DNA of 64,000 nucleotides. Source: Aneurinibacillus sp. REN35. Lineage in GTDB: Bacteria; Bacillota; Bacilli; Aneurinibacillales; Aneurinibacillaceae. Under the pieces are notes generated by a model. That model was not told the DNA's origin and searched no databases. It worked only from the letters and a program-made list of their open reading frames with translations. Positions 45,437 through 55,292 of the stretch are shown here, piece by piece. A program made the translations under genes and the position numbers. The first letter of the stretch is position 1. Every line of letters starts with the position of its first letter. The DNA is taken from contig NZ_JBFTXJ020000006.1 of the NCBI RefSeq assembly GCF_041379945.2, forward strand, positions 208,251 through 272,250. The letters run 5' to 3'.

Positions 45437-45456
45437 ATGTAATACATGAGCAAATG

Positions 45457-45510
45457 GGAACCGCTAATGATCTGAACCTCTTGTAAGCAGGAGCAGCAGC
45501 GGTTCCTTTT
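45457..45510 (+). terminator. Terminator after yqfL
   Basis: GGAACCGC and GCGGTTCC enclose a 34-base loop that can fold further; TTTT follows. Confidence 0.6.
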
Positions 45511-45666
45511 GTATTTGCGAACGGCTCGTTTTTTCTACGGCTCTTTCGCAGCAAAGAAAGCCAAATAGAGAAAAGAAGCTGCCTTCTCTCTTTCGACAAC
45601 TTTCGAAATTGACAAACTATAAGACATGTGCAGGAAAAACAGTTTGCCATGTAGAATACTAGCGTC

Positions 45667-46131
45667 ATGGAGAAAAATAAGCTTGAGATATGGGTAGATG
45701 CAGATGCCTGCCCCGTAAAAGATAGTATTCTCGAAGAGGCTAGTCGATGCGGGATTTTCGTGAATTATGTCGCATCCTACAATCATCGGCTCTCCTTATC
45801 CCATCCGCTGGCTCGCCTTATTACCGTGGATGCCGGCTACCAATCTGCGGATATGTATATCGCTAATCATATACGTGCCGGAGATATCGTCATCACCGAT
45901 GATTATGGCCTTGCCTGCCTTGCATTGGGAAAAGGATGTGCGGCGTTAGGATCAAGGGGAGATGGGTATACTAGAGACACTATCTCTTTTCTGCTTATGA
46001 ACCGCCATATCTCACAGCAAGTAGCAAAAGCAGGAGGCAAGCGCAGAGGTCCAAAGCCGCTGGCCAAAGAGAAAATCGATCTTTTTCGACAAAATCTACG
46101 AAAACTTTTACGTAAAGAAGAAGGAAATTAA
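45667..46131 (+). CDS. yqxD: YaiI/YqxD family protein
   Basis: A 154-residue DUF188 protein, likely with a PIN/NYN-like nuclease fold, function unproven. Conserved: W-V-D-A-D-A-C-P-V-K at 9-18, V-D-A-G-Y-Q-S-A-D near 54, I-T-D-D-Y-G-L-A near 76 and G-G-K-R-R-G-P-K-P-L near 122. No clear ribosome site precedes the ATG at 45667. Lies before dnaG as in B. subtilis. Confidence 0.88.
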   Translation: MEKNKLEIWVDADACPVKDSILEEASRCGIFVNYVASYNHRLSLSHPLARLITVDAGYQSADMYIANHIRAGDIVITDDYGLACLALGKGCAALGSRGDGYTRDTISFLLMNRHISQQVAKAGGKRRGPKPLAKEKIDLFRQNLRKLLRKEEGN

Positions 46132-46200
46132 GGGGTCTTGACGAATATTAATAATCCGTTGCCCTTTTATGCAACTAGAAAGGCCGCATAGGAAGTACAG

Positions 46201-48039
46201 GTGAGGAGTATGGCAGGAAAAATTCCAGAAGAGATCATTGAGCAAATACGCTCAAAGAATGACATTGTTGATGTTGTTGGACAGTATGTTCATCTCAAAA
46301 AAACAGGGCGCAATTATTTCGGGCTTTGCCCGTTTCATTCCGAAAAAAGCCCCTCGTTTGCTGTACACCCTGATAAACAGCTCTTTCGTTGCTATGGATG
46401 CGGCGAGTCAGGCAATGTTTTTTCTTTCGTGATGAAAACAGAAGGCTTGGAGTTTCCGGAGGCGGTGCACAATCTAGCCCAGCGCGTGGGAATTGATATA
46501 CCGAGAGAGGAAAGCACCCCCGAGAACGAGAAGGCACGAAAGCGGAAGGAAAGCATGCTGGCTGCACACGATCTGGTAGCTAAATTATATCATCATCTTC
46601 TGTTGAATACAGATCATGGAGCCCAGGCACGCAATTATCTCTTGAATCGGCAGATGCAACTTGCTACAATTGAAGAGTTTGGTTTAGGATACAGCCCGGA
46701 TAAGTGGGATTTCATCGTTCAGTTTCTTGAGAAGAGAGGATTTTCCCTATCATTGATGGAGGAAGCGGGCCTCTTAAGTCAAAAAGATAGAAACAGTCGA
46801 GTGTTTGACCGGTTTCGTGGACGGGTGATGTTTCCCATCCACAATTCGCAAGGGCAAGTGGTTGCGTTTGGCGCTCGTACACTAGGAGAAGACCAACCTA
46901 AATATTTAAACAGCCCGGAAACGCCGTTGTTTAACAAAAGCCAACTGCTATTTAATCTGCATCGCGCACGCTCTATGATCCGACGACAGCAGGAGGCCGT
47001 ATTGTTTGAAGGGTATGTCGATGTGATCTCTGCCTGGCAGGCAGGGGTGCATAATGGGATCGCTTCGCTTGGTACGTCGCTTACCGAACAGCAGGCACGT
47101 ATCATTCGACGCAATACAGACACCGTAATTTTATGCTATGACTCAGATAATGCGGGAATTGAAGCTGCTTTTAAGGGGGCGGATCTGCTGGTTTCAGCAG
47201 GCTGTACAGTAAAAGTGGCACAGATGCCGCAGGGGATGGACCCGGACGATTACATCCGGCAATATGGCGGAGATAAGTTTAAGCAGGATATTCTATTGAA
47301 TGCAGCTTCGCTCACGGCCTATCGACTCCAGGTGATTCGTTCCCACCACACACTGCATGATGAGACGGGTCGGATGAAGTTTATTCATGAAGCGCTTGAA
47401 GAAATCTCTCGTCTGCCGAGTGCGGTGGAGCGTGATCATTATATCCGCCAGATTGCTGAGGAGTTTCATCTCTCTCTTGATGCGATGAAGCTAGAGCAGA
47501 AGAAGATTTTTAAACAGCAAAAAAAGGCAGGAAATAGGGATAATCGTGGAGACGGATGGAATAATAGTATAGATAGTAGCAGATCTGTCGCCGAAAAACC
47601 AATGCTGCCCGCCTACATCAAATCCGAGCAGTATTTGCTTACGTTAATGATGCATGATGCGGAGATTGCGGAGCAGGTGCAGGCAAAGGTAGGAGCTGAT
47701 TTCGCAGTGGAAGATCATGCGGTATTAGCTGCTCATATCTACCGATATTATTTGGAAGGATATACCCCGGATCCCGCACGGTTTATCTCCTTTCTGCAGG
47801 ACGAAAAGCAACTGGTTGAGAAAGCGTCCGAACTTGCGATGACGGACGTACAGGCCCATCTTTTTTCGCCGCGTACGGTAAATGATTATATTGAACAGGT
47901 TGTGCGGAATGCCAAAAAGGTGCAGGTCGAGACATTGGAAAAAGAGCGACGGATGCACGAACGAGCGGGTAATAAAGTGGAAGCGGCTCGAATTAGCCTT
48001 GAGCTGATTCCCTTAAAAAGATTTTTAGAAAACAAGTGA
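46201..48039 (+). CDS. dnaG: DNA primase
   Basis: DnaG lays RNA primers at the replication fork. The 612 residues show a zinc-binding domain (C-P-F-H-x11-13-C-Y-G-C-G near 40-65), the catalytic TOPRIM core with L-F-E-G-Y-V-D-V near 265 and C-Y-D-S-D-N-A-G near 308, and a C-terminal helicase-binding domain after a low-complexity linker (~455-480). GTG 46201 follows GGAAG; ATG 46210 is an alternative but sits only two bases after GAGGAG. It belongs to the dnaG-sigA macromolecular synthesis operon. Confidence 0.95.
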   Translation: MRSMAGKIPEEIIEQIRSKNDIVDVVGQYVHLKKTGRNYFGLCPFHSEKSPSFAVHPDKQLFRCYGCGESGNVFSFVMKTEGLEFPEAVHNLAQRVGIDIPREESTPENEKARKRKESMLAAHDLVAKLYHHLLLNTDHGAQARNYLLNRQMQLATIEEFGLGYSPDKWDFIVQFLEKRGFSLSLMEEAGLLSQKDRNSRVFDRFRGRVMFPIHNSQGQVVAFGARTLGEDQPKYLNSPETPLFNKSQLLFNLHRARSMIRRQQEAVLFEGYVDVISAWQAGVHNGIASLGTSLTEQQARIIRRNTDTVILCYDSDNAGIEAAFKGADLLVSAGCTVKVAQMPQGMDPDDYIRQYGGDKFKQDILLNAASLTAYRLQVIRSHHTLHDETGRMKFIHEALEEISRLPSAVERDHYIRQIAEEFHLSLDAMKLEQKKIFKQQKKAGNRDNRGDGWNNSIDSSRSVAEKPMLPAYIKSEQYLLTLMMHDAEIAEQVQAKVGADFAVEDHAVLAAHIYRYYLEGYTPDPARFISFLQDEKQLVEKASELAMTDVQAHLFSPRTVNDYIEQVVRNAKKVQVETLEKERRMHERAGNKVEAARISLELIPLKRFLENK

Positions 48040-48068
48040 AGTGAAGAGTGCCGGAAGGAGGGAACACC

Positions 48069-49199
48069 ATGACCAAGAAAACAGAAAGCAAGCCTGATAT
48101 GGAATTGACCCTTGATCAAGTCAAAGACCAATTGGTGGAGCAAGGGAAAAAACGCGGGGTGCTTACGTACAAAGAGATCATGGAACGCCTCTCTACCTTT
48201 GATCAAGACTCGGATCAGATCGACGAATATTTCGAATATCTGAACGATCAAGGAATTGAGGTTATCAACGAAACAGAAGAGGGAGGTCATGATGAAATAG
48301 CACCGCAGCAATCGGATGGAGATGATTCGGATGATTACAGCTTCGATGACTTATCTGTTCCGCCCGGAGTAAAAATCAATGACCCCGTTCGTATGTATTT
48401 AAAAGAGATTGGCCGTGTACCGCTTCTGTCTGCAGAAGAGGAAATCGAACTTGCCGAGCGGATTGAACAGGGAGATGAAGAGGCAAAACGCCGTCTTGCC
48501 GAAGCGAACCTCCGTCTAGTGGTCAGCATTGCCAAACGCTATGTTGGACGCGGCATGTTGTTCCTTGATCTGATTCAGGAAGGGAACATGGGGCTAATCA
48601 AAGCCGTTGAGAAATTCGATTATCGCAAAGGCTTTAAGTTCAGTACGTATGCAACGTGGTGGATTCGCCAGGCGATTACGCGTGCGATTGCCGACCAAGC
48701 ACGTACGATTCGGATTCCGGTGCATATGGTTGAGACGATTAATAAACTCATCCGCGTATCCCGTCAATTGCTTCAAGAACTGGGCCGTGAACCTTCCCCT
48801 GAGGAAATTGCAGAAAAGATGGATCTCACGCCAGAAAAGGTTCGCGAAATTATGAAAATTGCACAGGAACCTGTTTCATTAGAGACGCCGATTGGCGAAG
48901 AAGATGATTCGCATCTAGGCGATTTTATTGAAGACCAGGATGCATTGGCTCCATCGGATGCAGCAGCTTATGAGCTGTTGAAAGAACAGCTTGAAGATGT
49001 GCTCGATACGCTGACGGAGCGGGAAGAGAACGTATTGCGTCTTCGTTTTGGACTTGATGATGGTAGAACCCGTACGCTTGAAGAAGTGGGCAAAGTCTTC
49101 GGCGTTACGAGAGAGCGTATTCGCCAAATTGAAGCCAAGGCATTGCGCAAGCTTCGCCACCCAAGCCGCAGCAAACGACTCAAAGACTTCCTAGAATAG
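48069..49199 (+). CDS. sigA: Primary sigma factor SigA (RpoD)
   Basis: Housekeeping sigma factor, 376 residues, full Bacillus-type length. Region 1.1 is N-terminal; region 1.2 [11 protein letters not shown] near 110; region 2 with the -10 contacts [10 protein letters not shown]; region 4 with the -35 helix [21 protein letters not shown] 48069 follows GGAAGGAGG. Follows dnaG by about 30 bases. Confidence 0.98.
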   Translation: MTKKTESKPDMELTLDQVKDQLVEQGKKRGVLTYKEIMERLSTFDQDSDQIDEYFEYLNDQGIEVINETEEGGHDEIAPQQSDGDDSDDYSFDDLSVPPGVKINDPVRMYLKEIGRVPLLSAEEEIELAERIEQGDEEAKRRLAEANLRLVVSIAKRYVGRGMLFLDLIQEGNMGLIKAVEKFDYRKGFKFSTYATWWIRQAITRAIADQARTIRIPVHMVETINKLIRVSRQLLQELGREPSPEEIAEKMDLTPEKVREIMKIAQEPVSLETPIGEEDDSHLGDFIEDQDALAPSDAAAYELLKEQLEDVLDTLTEREENVLRLRFGLDDGRTRTLEEVGKVFGVTRERIRQIEAKALRKLRHPSRSKRLKDFLE

Positions 49200-49220
49200 C
49201 ATCGTATGATCGATTGTAGA

Positions 49221-49260
49221 CAGCCTGCGTTGCATTGATTGCGTAGGCTTTTTCTTTTTT
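49221..49260 (+). terminator. Terminator after sigA
   Basis: AGCCTGCG pairs with CGTAGGCT around a loop; a pyrimidine-rich T tail follows. Confidence 0.7.
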
Positions 49261-49292
49261 CTTTGCATGCACTCATACAGGAGGTAAGGCTG

Positions 49293-50165
49293 ATGAAAGA
49301 GCAGAGAAAGAAAATAATTACGAATGAAATCGAATATTGGCGCCGAAGCAATCTTCTTCCTAGTCATTATTGCGACTTCCTTCTGAATCTGTATACCGAA
49401 GGTGAGGCCGCTAACAACAAAGAGGGAAAAGATACCCGTAACGAGACGGGAGCTGCAAATGAAGCGCTTCCTCCATTCTCCATTCCACAATTCGAGTGGA
49501 AATGGGGCGGGATTGCAGTATTTATGATTGTCATGCTTTATCTTGCTTTTCATTTTACCGATTTTACTTTAACAATGCAAATGACCCTGATTGGATTTTT
49601 GACGCTTTTGTTCTATATATTGGGTTTTATCAAGAGAAAATCAAATCTCTCTAGCCATTTATTTCTCGGTCTTGCTTCTATGCTGCTTGTATTAGGCGGT
49701 GTCTATGGGATGGAACTCTATGGCTATACCGGCTCCGCAGTTATCATATATCTTGCCTGCGCCTGTTTGATCTGGTATGTAACCGGTATTTGGGCCAAAA
49801 AGCGATATTTATCGTTTTGTGCGCTGCTTAGCTTACAAGGAATCTACGGATGGATTACATATCATAAGTCGTATGAGCACTTTTCTTGGTGGCAGATGGA
49901 GGCTTACTGGCTTCCCATAGCGATTGTGCTCATTGTTCTTGGGCTGGTGTGGAAGCGTCGCCAGCAGCAAACCTCGGCGACATTATTCTTCTGCGGTATT
50001 GTTGCGTTGTTTGGGGGCGAGCTGGCAGGGTTGTTTATTCCGGAAGCTGATCAAGATTGGCTTTTGTATCTGTTATATCTTAAGATTTTTACTGCCTCCT
50101 TTTTGTTGCTTTCCCTTAAGAATTTTTGGTGGGTATGGTTTAGTGCACAAAGGCCGCTTCGGTAA
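49293..50165 (+). CDS. Membrane protein of unknown function
   Basis: A 290-residue protein I cannot place firmly. A cytoplasmic N-terminal ~75 residues (K-K-I-I-T-N-E-I-E-Y-W-R-R-S-N-L-L-P, then H-Y-C-D-F-L-L-N-L-Y) precede about eight hydrophobic helices. The W-R-R-S-N-L-L-P start recalls DUF2157 membrane proteins. ATG 49293 follows CAGGAGGTAAG. Stands alone between two terminators. Confidence 0.78.
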   Translation: MKEQRKKIITNEIEYWRRSNLLPSHYCDFLLNLYTEGEAANNKEGKDTRNETGAANEALPPFSIPQFEWKWGGIAVFMIVMLYLAFHFTDFTLTMQMTLIGFLTLLFYILGFIKRKSNLSSHLFLGLASMLLVLGGVYGMELYGYTGSAVIIYLACACLIWYVTGIWAKKRYLSFCALLSLQGIYGWITYHKSYEHFSWWQMEAYWLPIAIVLIVLGLVWKRRQQQTSATLFFCGIVALFGGELAGLFIPEADQDWLLYLLYLKIFTASFLLLSLKNFWWVWFSAQRPLR

Positions 50166-50197
50166 CCGATTTCTTCTTGAAATCGGTTTCTTTTTTT
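50164..50197 (+). terminator. Terminator after the membrane protein gene
   Basis: Perfect stem AACCGATTTC / GAAATCGGTT, 5-base loop, T-run. It starts at the stop codon. Confidence 0.9.
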
Positions 50198-50308
50198 ATT
50201 TGAGTAGGAGGAAATCTTGGGAAAATGTAGAATAAAGTAAAAGTAAATAATTCTGAAAAGTTAAATCAGTAAGAATTGTAACCGCTTTATTAATCAAACT
50301 ATCGAAAC

Positions 50309-50322
50309 TGAGCTAGCGCTCA
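50309..50322 (+). promoter_or_regulatory. Inverted repeat ahead of the acyl-CoA dehydrogenase
   Basis: TGAGCTAGCGCTCA has perfect 5-base arms TGAGC/GCTCA and lies 28 bases before the start. A candidate repressor site. Confidence 0.35.
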
Positions 50323-50350
50323 ATCATAATGTAGGAAGGGTTGGGAACGT

Positions 50351-51493
50351 ATGGATTTCACACTCACCGAAGAGCAGCAAATGATTAAGAATGTTATTCG
50401 TGATTTTGCGGAAGGTGAAGTAGCACCCGGTGCAAATGAGCGAGATAAAACAGGGGAATTCCCGCTAGAGGTCTTTCAAAAGATGGCCAAACTAGATTTG
50501 ATGGGGCTTCCGTTTCCTGAAGAATATGGCGGGGGCGGAGCAGATACGATCAGCTTCGCTATTGTTGTAGAAGAATTGAGCCGTGTATGCGCTTCTACCG
50601 GCATCACATATTCCGCACACGTATCCCTAGGAGGTGCTCCGATCAATATGTTCGGTACACCCGAGCAGAAGAAAAAATATTTAACTCCTATTGCGCGTGG
50701 AGAATACTTCGGTGCATTCGGATTAACTGAACCGAATGCTGGATCTGATGCAGGCGGTACGCGTACACTTGCTATCAAGGATGGAAATGAATGGGTCATT
50801 AACGGTTCCAAGTGCTATATTACGAATGCAAGCTACGCGAAAGCGCTTGCGTTGACAGCCGTTACGGATAAGAGCAAAGGGACGAGCGGCATTACTGCAT
50901 TCATTGTTCCTACGGATGCGGCTGGTTTTTCCGTTGTAGCCGATTATGAGAAAATGGGTCTGCATGCCTCCAACACGACACAGCTCTTTATGGAGGATGT
51001 ACGCGTGCCGCATGAGAATATTCTAGGCACGGAAGGAAACGGTTTTAAGCAGTTCCTAGCCACGCTAGACGGCGGTCGTATTGGCATCGGAGCGATGGCA
51101 GTGGGCATCGCACAAGGCGCCTACGAAAAAGCGCTCGCCTATGCTAATGAGCGCACACAGTTTGGTAAGACGCTGTCCAAATTTCAGGCGATTCAATTCA
51201 AACTCGCTGATATGGCGATGAATATTGAGCTTGCCCGTACAATGATATATAAAGCAGCATGGCTGAAGGATCAGGGACGTAAATTTTCCAAAGAAGCAGC
51301 TATGGGTAAATTGTTCGCTTCTGAGATCTGCATGCGCGTCTGCGATCAAGCTATTCAGATCCATGGAGGAAATGGCTACATGAAGGAATATCAGGTAGAG
51401 CGCTTCTTCCGTGATGCCAAGCTGCTTGAGATTGGTGAAGGAACATCTGAAGTGTTGCGTATGGTTATTTCGCGTGAGATTGGGTGCAAATAA
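50351..51493 (+). CDS. yngJ: Acyl-CoA dehydrogenase, YngJ-like
   Basis: FAD enzyme that oxidises acyl-CoA at the alpha-beta bond, 380 residues. Marks: F-G-L-T-E-P-N-A-G-S-D near 120 (flavin/substrate), the R-T-Q-F-G segment near 268, and the catalytic base Glu in A-K-L-L-E-I-G-E-G-T-S-E near 360, the position used by short-chain and branched acyl-CoA dehydrogenases. GGAAGGG precedes the ATG. The AMP-binding ligase that follows makes the pair match yngJ-yngI of B. subtilis, which sits in a leucine-degradation cluster (recalled); other cluster genes are absent here. Confidence 0.87.
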   Translation: MDFTLTEEQQMIKNVIRDFAEGEVAPGANERDKTGEFPLEVFQKMAKLDLMGLPFPEEYGGGGADTISFAIVVEELSRVCASTGITYSAHVSLGGAPINMFGTPEQKKKYLTPIARGEYFGAFGLTEPNAGSDAGGTRTLAIKDGNEWVINGSKCYITNASYAKALALTAVTDKSKGTSGITAFIVPTDAAGFSVVADYEKMGLHASNTTQLFMEDVRVPHENILGTEGNGFKQFLATLDGGRIGIGAMAVGIAQGAYEKALAYANERTQFGKTLSKFQAIQFKLADMAMNIELARTMIYKAAWLKDQGRKFSKEAAMGKLFASEICMRVCDQAIQIHGGNGYMKEYQVERFFRDAKLLEIGEGTSEVLRMVISREIGCK

Positions 51494-51519
51494 ATAGGCA
51501 GCTTGAAGGCGGAGGATGA

Positions 51520-51547
51520 AGCGGCCAAGGGGATGTAACCGCTTTTT
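51520..51547 (+). terminator. Weak terminator between dehydrogenase and ligase genes
   Basis: AAGCGG / CCGCTT stem with a 14-base loop, then five T. Confidence 0.5.
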
Positions 51548-51610
51548 CTGACCGTCGCTGCCTTTACAATCTTATTGAAAATCAATTGTACATATAAGGG
51601 AGGAATCAGA

Positions 51611-53257
51611 GTGAGTGAACCGGCATCAATTACGATTGGGGAACTGATAGATCAGACAACAGCCAAATTCCCGAATAAGGATGCGGTGGTCTATCCGGAG
51701 CTAGGGCTTAGGTATACGTTTTCTGAGTTTCAGGCGCTTTGTAACCGTGCTGCCAAAGGATTGATTTCCTTAGGGATTAAGCCGGGTGAAAACATTGCCA
51801 TCTGGGCGACGAATGTGCCGGAGTGGGTTACGACCCAATTCGCATCCGCGAAAATGGGCGCTGTGCTCGTTACTGTTAACACTAGTTATCGGGTTCACGA
51901 ACTCGAATATCTATTGCGGCAGTCTGATTCGACGACATTATTGCTGATTGATGATTTTCGTGGTGCGAGCTATACAGATATGCTGTATGAGATTTGTCCG
52001 GAGCTCTATGAATGTGAGCCAGGCCAGCTGCAATCCAAGCGGCTTCCACGCTTGAAGAATGTCATTCTTATTGGCGCTAAGCGCAAGCCGGGCATGTTTA
52101 TGTGGGATGATATACTTGCTCGTTCATCAGATGTATCCGATGAAGAACTGATGCGTGTGCAGAACAGTCTCGACCCTGATGATGTGATCAATATGCAGTA
52201 CACGTCCGGGACGACCGGATTTCCTAAAGGTGTGATGCTCTCACACAAGAACATTGTCAACAATGCGATCAACGTGGCGGCTTGCCAGAACATTACGGAG
52301 AAAGACAGCATCTGCATACCCGTTCCTTTCTTCCACTGCTTCGGCTGCGTCATGGGTACGCTGGCTAGCGCAGCAACCGGTGCGACGATGGTGCCAATCA
52401 TTTCGTTTGACCCAATTAAGGTGCTACGTGCCGTACAGGATGAAAAATGTACAGCCTTATATGGGGTTCCTACGATGTTTATCGCTGAATTAAATCATCC
52501 TGAGTTCGATAACATTGATTTATCTTCGTTACGTACAGGGATTATGGCGGGTTCGCCGTGTCCGATTGAGGTGATGAAGAAAGTTGTGGATGTAATGGGC
52601 GCAAGCGAGATTACCATTGCATACGGACAGACAGAATCTTCTCCGGTGATTACACAGACGCGTCCGAATGATACGATTGAGCAGCGTGTATCCAGTGTAG
52701 GACGGGTGCTGCCGCATGTAGAAGCCAAAATCGTTGATCCGGCCAGTGGTGAAGAGCTGCCTATAGGTGAGCAGGGCGAGCTGTGCACGCGTGGTGTCCA
52801 TGTTATGAAGGGATACTATAATATGCCGGAGCATACGGCAAAAGCGATTGACAATGAAGGCTGGCTGCATACGGGAGACTTAGCTACGATGGACGAGAAC
52901 GGATACTATAAGATTACAGGCCGATTAAAGGATATGATTATTCGCGGCGGAGAAAATGTATACCCGCGTGAGATTGAAGAATTCCTCTATCAGCATCCAA
53001 AAGTGCTCGATGTCCAGGTGGTGGGTGTACCGGATGAGGTGTATGGGGAACAGGTGCTTGCCTGCATCAAAATAAAGGAAGGCGAGACGCTCACGGTAGA
53101 AGAAGTAAAAGAATTTTGTTCCGGAAAGATCGCTCGGTACAAAATTCCTCACTATGTACAAATTGTAGACGAATATCCAATGACCGCTTCCGGCAAAATC
53201 CAGAAGTTCCGCCTGCGGGAGGACGCGATGAAGGAATTCGGTTTACAGGCTAAATAA
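51611..53257 (+). CDS. yngI: Acyl-CoA synthetase, YngI-like AMP-binding enzyme
   Basis: ANL-superfamily ligase that activates a carboxylic acid to its CoA thioester via an acyl-AMP. The 548 residues contain Y-T-S-G-T-T-G-F-P-K-G near 200, Y-G-Q-T-E-S-S-P near 340, the hinge motif G-R-L-K-D-M-I-I-R-G-G-E-N near 440 and the catalytic Lys in A-S-G-K-I-Q-K near 530. Full length. GTG 51611 follows GGGAGG. Likely provides substrate for the dehydrogenase upstream; chain length unknown. Confidence 0.88.
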   Translation: MSEPASITIGELIDQTTAKFPNKDAVVYPELGLRYTFSEFQALCNRAAKGLISLGIKPGENIAIWATNVPEWVTTQFASAKMGAVLVTVNTSYRVHELEYLLRQSDSTTLLLIDDFRGASYTDMLYEICPELYECEPGQLQSKRLPRLKNVILIGAKRKPGMFMWDDILARSSDVSDEELMRVQNSLDPDDVINMQYTSGTTGFPKGVMLSHKNIVNNAINVAACQNITEKDSICIPVPFFHCFGCVMGTLASAATGATMVPIISFDPIKVLRAVQDEKCTALYGVPTMFIAELNHPEFDNIDLSSLRTGIMAGSPCPIEVMKKVVDVMGASEITIAYGQTESSPVITQTRPNDTIEQRVSSVGRVLPHVEAKIVDPASGEELPIGEQGELCTRGVHVMKGYYNMPEHTAKAIDNEGWLHTGDLATMDENGYYKITGRLKDMIIRGGENVYPREIEEFLYQHPKVLDVQVVGVPDEVYGEQVLACIKIKEGETLTVEEVKEFCSGKIARYKIPHYVQIVDEYPMTASGKIQKFRLREDAMKEFGLQAK

Positions 53258-53290
53258 CTAAGGACAATGCATGGTGCTTGCAGTGTCATC

Positions 53291-53338
53291 AAAAGAAGAG
53301 GCGATCCGCAGATGAGGATCGTCTCTTCTTTAATTTTT
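53291..53338 (+). terminator. Terminator after the ligase gene
   Basis: AAAGAAGAGGCGATCC pairs with GGATCGTCTCTTCTTT, then a T-rich tail. Confidence 0.92.
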
Positions 53339-53414
53339 GCCTACTACGTTGTTAAATTTTCTATGAGAATGGTAATCTAGTAGGGATAGCATAAATGAGG
53401 AGCGAAATGAATAC

Positions 53415-54143
53415 ATGATTGAACTTTCACAGCGGTTACGAATAATTGGGGATATGGTTAAGCCGGGAAGCCGTGTTGCTGACATCGGTTCTGACCATGC
53501 ATACCTTCCTACATATTTAATTCAAAAAGGGATTGCTTCTGCTTGTATTGCAGGCGAAGTAAACAAAGGTCCATGGCAGTCCGCTACACGCCAGGTACAA
53601 TCAGCAGGGCTTTTGGCTCGTATTGATGTCCGGCTAGGGGATGGCCTTGCGGTTCTCGGAAAGGGAGAAGCGGATACAGTCTGCATCGCGGGAATGGGTG
53701 GAAGTCTCATTGCTTCTATTTTAGAGCGTGGATCGGAAGTGCTTGAGGGCGTGACACAGCTTCTGCTGCAGCCTAATGTAGCAGCACCCCTTGTCCGGCG
53801 TTGGCTGCTTGCCAATGGTTGGCAGCTTAATGAGGAGAAGATCATAGAAGAAGATGGGATTATCTACGAGATCCTAGAAGCCATACCCGGAAGTCCGGAG
53901 CTTCCATATGAAGATGGAGGACTTTCAAAAGAGGAATTGCTTGAAATCGGTCCGTATTTATGGCGGGAGAAATCCCCTATACTCATAAAGAAATGGGAGC
54001 AGGAGAGAGAGAAGCTGCGTGCAGTACAAGCACAATTGGCACATGCGAAGCAGCCGGGTGCAGAGCAGAAAAAGCAGGAAGTAAGCGAAAAACTTACATG
54101 GATGGAGGGAATTATAGCATGTATGCAAATGGACAAAGAATAA
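53415..54143 (+). CDS. trmK: tRNA (adenine22-N1)-methyltransferase TrmK
   Basis: TrmK methylates N1 of A22 in tRNA. The 242 residues begin with the SAM fold: V-A-D-I-G-S-D-H-A-Y-L-P near 20, a catalytic-region I-A-G-M-G-G near 92, L-L-Q-P-N near 115, then a coiled-coil tail. Known as YqfN in B. subtilis. It overlaps yqfO by 25 bases, the conserved arrangement. Confidence 0.94.
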   Translation: MIELSQRLRIIGDMVKPGSRVADIGSDHAYLPTYLIQKGIASACIAGEVNKGPWQSATRQVQSAGLLARIDVRLGDGLAVLGKGEADTVCIAGMGGSLIASILERGSEVLEGVTQLLLQPNVAAPLVRRWLLANGWQLNEEKIIEEDGIIYEILEAIPGSPELPYEDGGLSKEELLEIGPYLWREKSPILIKKWEQEREKLRAVQAQLAHAKQPGAEQKKQEVSEKLTWMEGIIACMQMDKE

Positions 54144-55234
54144 TTCAGTACTTCGAACAGTTTGCCCCGAAGCATTTGGCGATGGAGGGAGACAAAATTG
54201 GTCTTCAGGTAGGTACATTAAATAAAGAAGTGAAGAAGGTTATGATCGCGCTAGATATACTTGAAGAAGTCGTGGATGAAGCGATTGCTGAGGAAGTAGA
54301 CTTGATCATTGCGCATCATGCGGTCATTTTCCGTCCGCTGAAGAACCTGCGTACGGATATGCCTGCCGGCCGCTTATACGAGAAACTGATTAAGCACGAT
54401 GTCGCTGTCTATATCGCCCATACCAATCTCGATGTTGCTGAGGGTGGCATTAACGATCTTATGGCTGAAGCGCTTGCGCTGAAGGAAGTGGAAATCCTAG
54501 AGCAATGGCATGAACAAAAGCTGAAGAAGATCGTTGTATATGTGCCGGTCTCCCACGTAGAAGCTGTACGTGAGGCAATGTCGCAGGCTGGTGCCGGTTC
54601 GATCGGCAATTATAGCCATTGTACGTTTGGTGTACAAGGAACAGGTACCTTTATGCCGGAAGAGGGAACGAATCCTTTTATTGGAGAAAAAGGAACGCTT
54701 GAGAAGGTGGAGGAAGTGCGGCTTGAGAGCATCGTACCACAAGAACTTCAGTCTCGTGTGCTCAAGGCGATTCATAAAGCACACCCGTATGAAGAGGTCG
54801 CATATGACATATATCCGGTAGAGCAGGCGGGTACCACCTGGGGCATCGGCCGGATCGGCAAACTGTCAGAGCCGGTATCGCTGCGCGCCTTTGCTGAACA
54901 GGTGAAACAGGCTTTTGATGTAAATGGAGCTCGTGTGGTTGGTGATCTGGATCGGCAAGTACAGAAGGTGGCGGTGCTTGGCGGAGATGGCAACAGTTTT
55001 GTCTCGAAAGCGATGTTCCGTGGTGCTGACGTACTGGTAACGGGGGATATTTATTATCATACAGCCCATGACGCGATGGCGGGGGGGCTATCGATTGTTG
55101 ATCCTGGGCATAACATTGAGAAAATCATGAAAACAGGCGTGAAAAATATACTAGATAAACGTCTGCAAGAAGATAAGCTAGAGACGGAGATTGTTGTATC
55201 TATAGTGAATACAGACCCGTTTACCTTTCTATAA
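54119..55234 (+). CDS. yqfO: Nif3-like dinuclear metal protein YqfO
   Basis: A 371-residue NIF3/GTP cyclohydrolase I type 2 family protein; function unproven. The metal-binding halves flank a PII-like insert: N-terminal D-L-I-I-A-H-H-A-V-I-F near 61 and H-T-N-L-D near 100, then the insert (about 130-230, V-Y-V-P-V-S-H-V-E-A-V), and C-terminal T-G-D-I-Y-Y-H near 310 with D-P-G-H-N-I-E. ATG 54119 follows GGAGGGA inside trmK. Confidence 0.93.
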   Translation: MYANGQRIIQYFEQFAPKHLAMEGDKIGLQVGTLNKEVKKVMIALDILEEVVDEAIAEEVDLIIAHHAVIFRPLKNLRTDMPAGRLYEKLIKHDVAVYIAHTNLDVAEGGINDLMAEALALKEVEILEQWHEQKLKKIVVYVPVSHVEAVREAMSQAGAGSIGNYSHCTFGVQGTGTFMPEEGTNPFIGEKGTLEKVEEVRLESIVPQELQSRVLKAIHKAHPYEEVAYDIYPVEQAGTTWGIGRIGKLSEPVSLRAFAEQVKQAFDVNGARVVGDLDRQVQKVAVLGGDGNSFVSKAMFRGADVLVTGDIYYHTAHDAMAGGLSIVDPGHNIEKIMKTGVKNILDKRLQEDKLETEIVVSIVNTDPFTFL

Positions 55235-55292
55235 ATAAGGTATAGGTTATAGGAAACCGATGGAGAGAATTTGATTCTGCGGGAGAGAGAAC

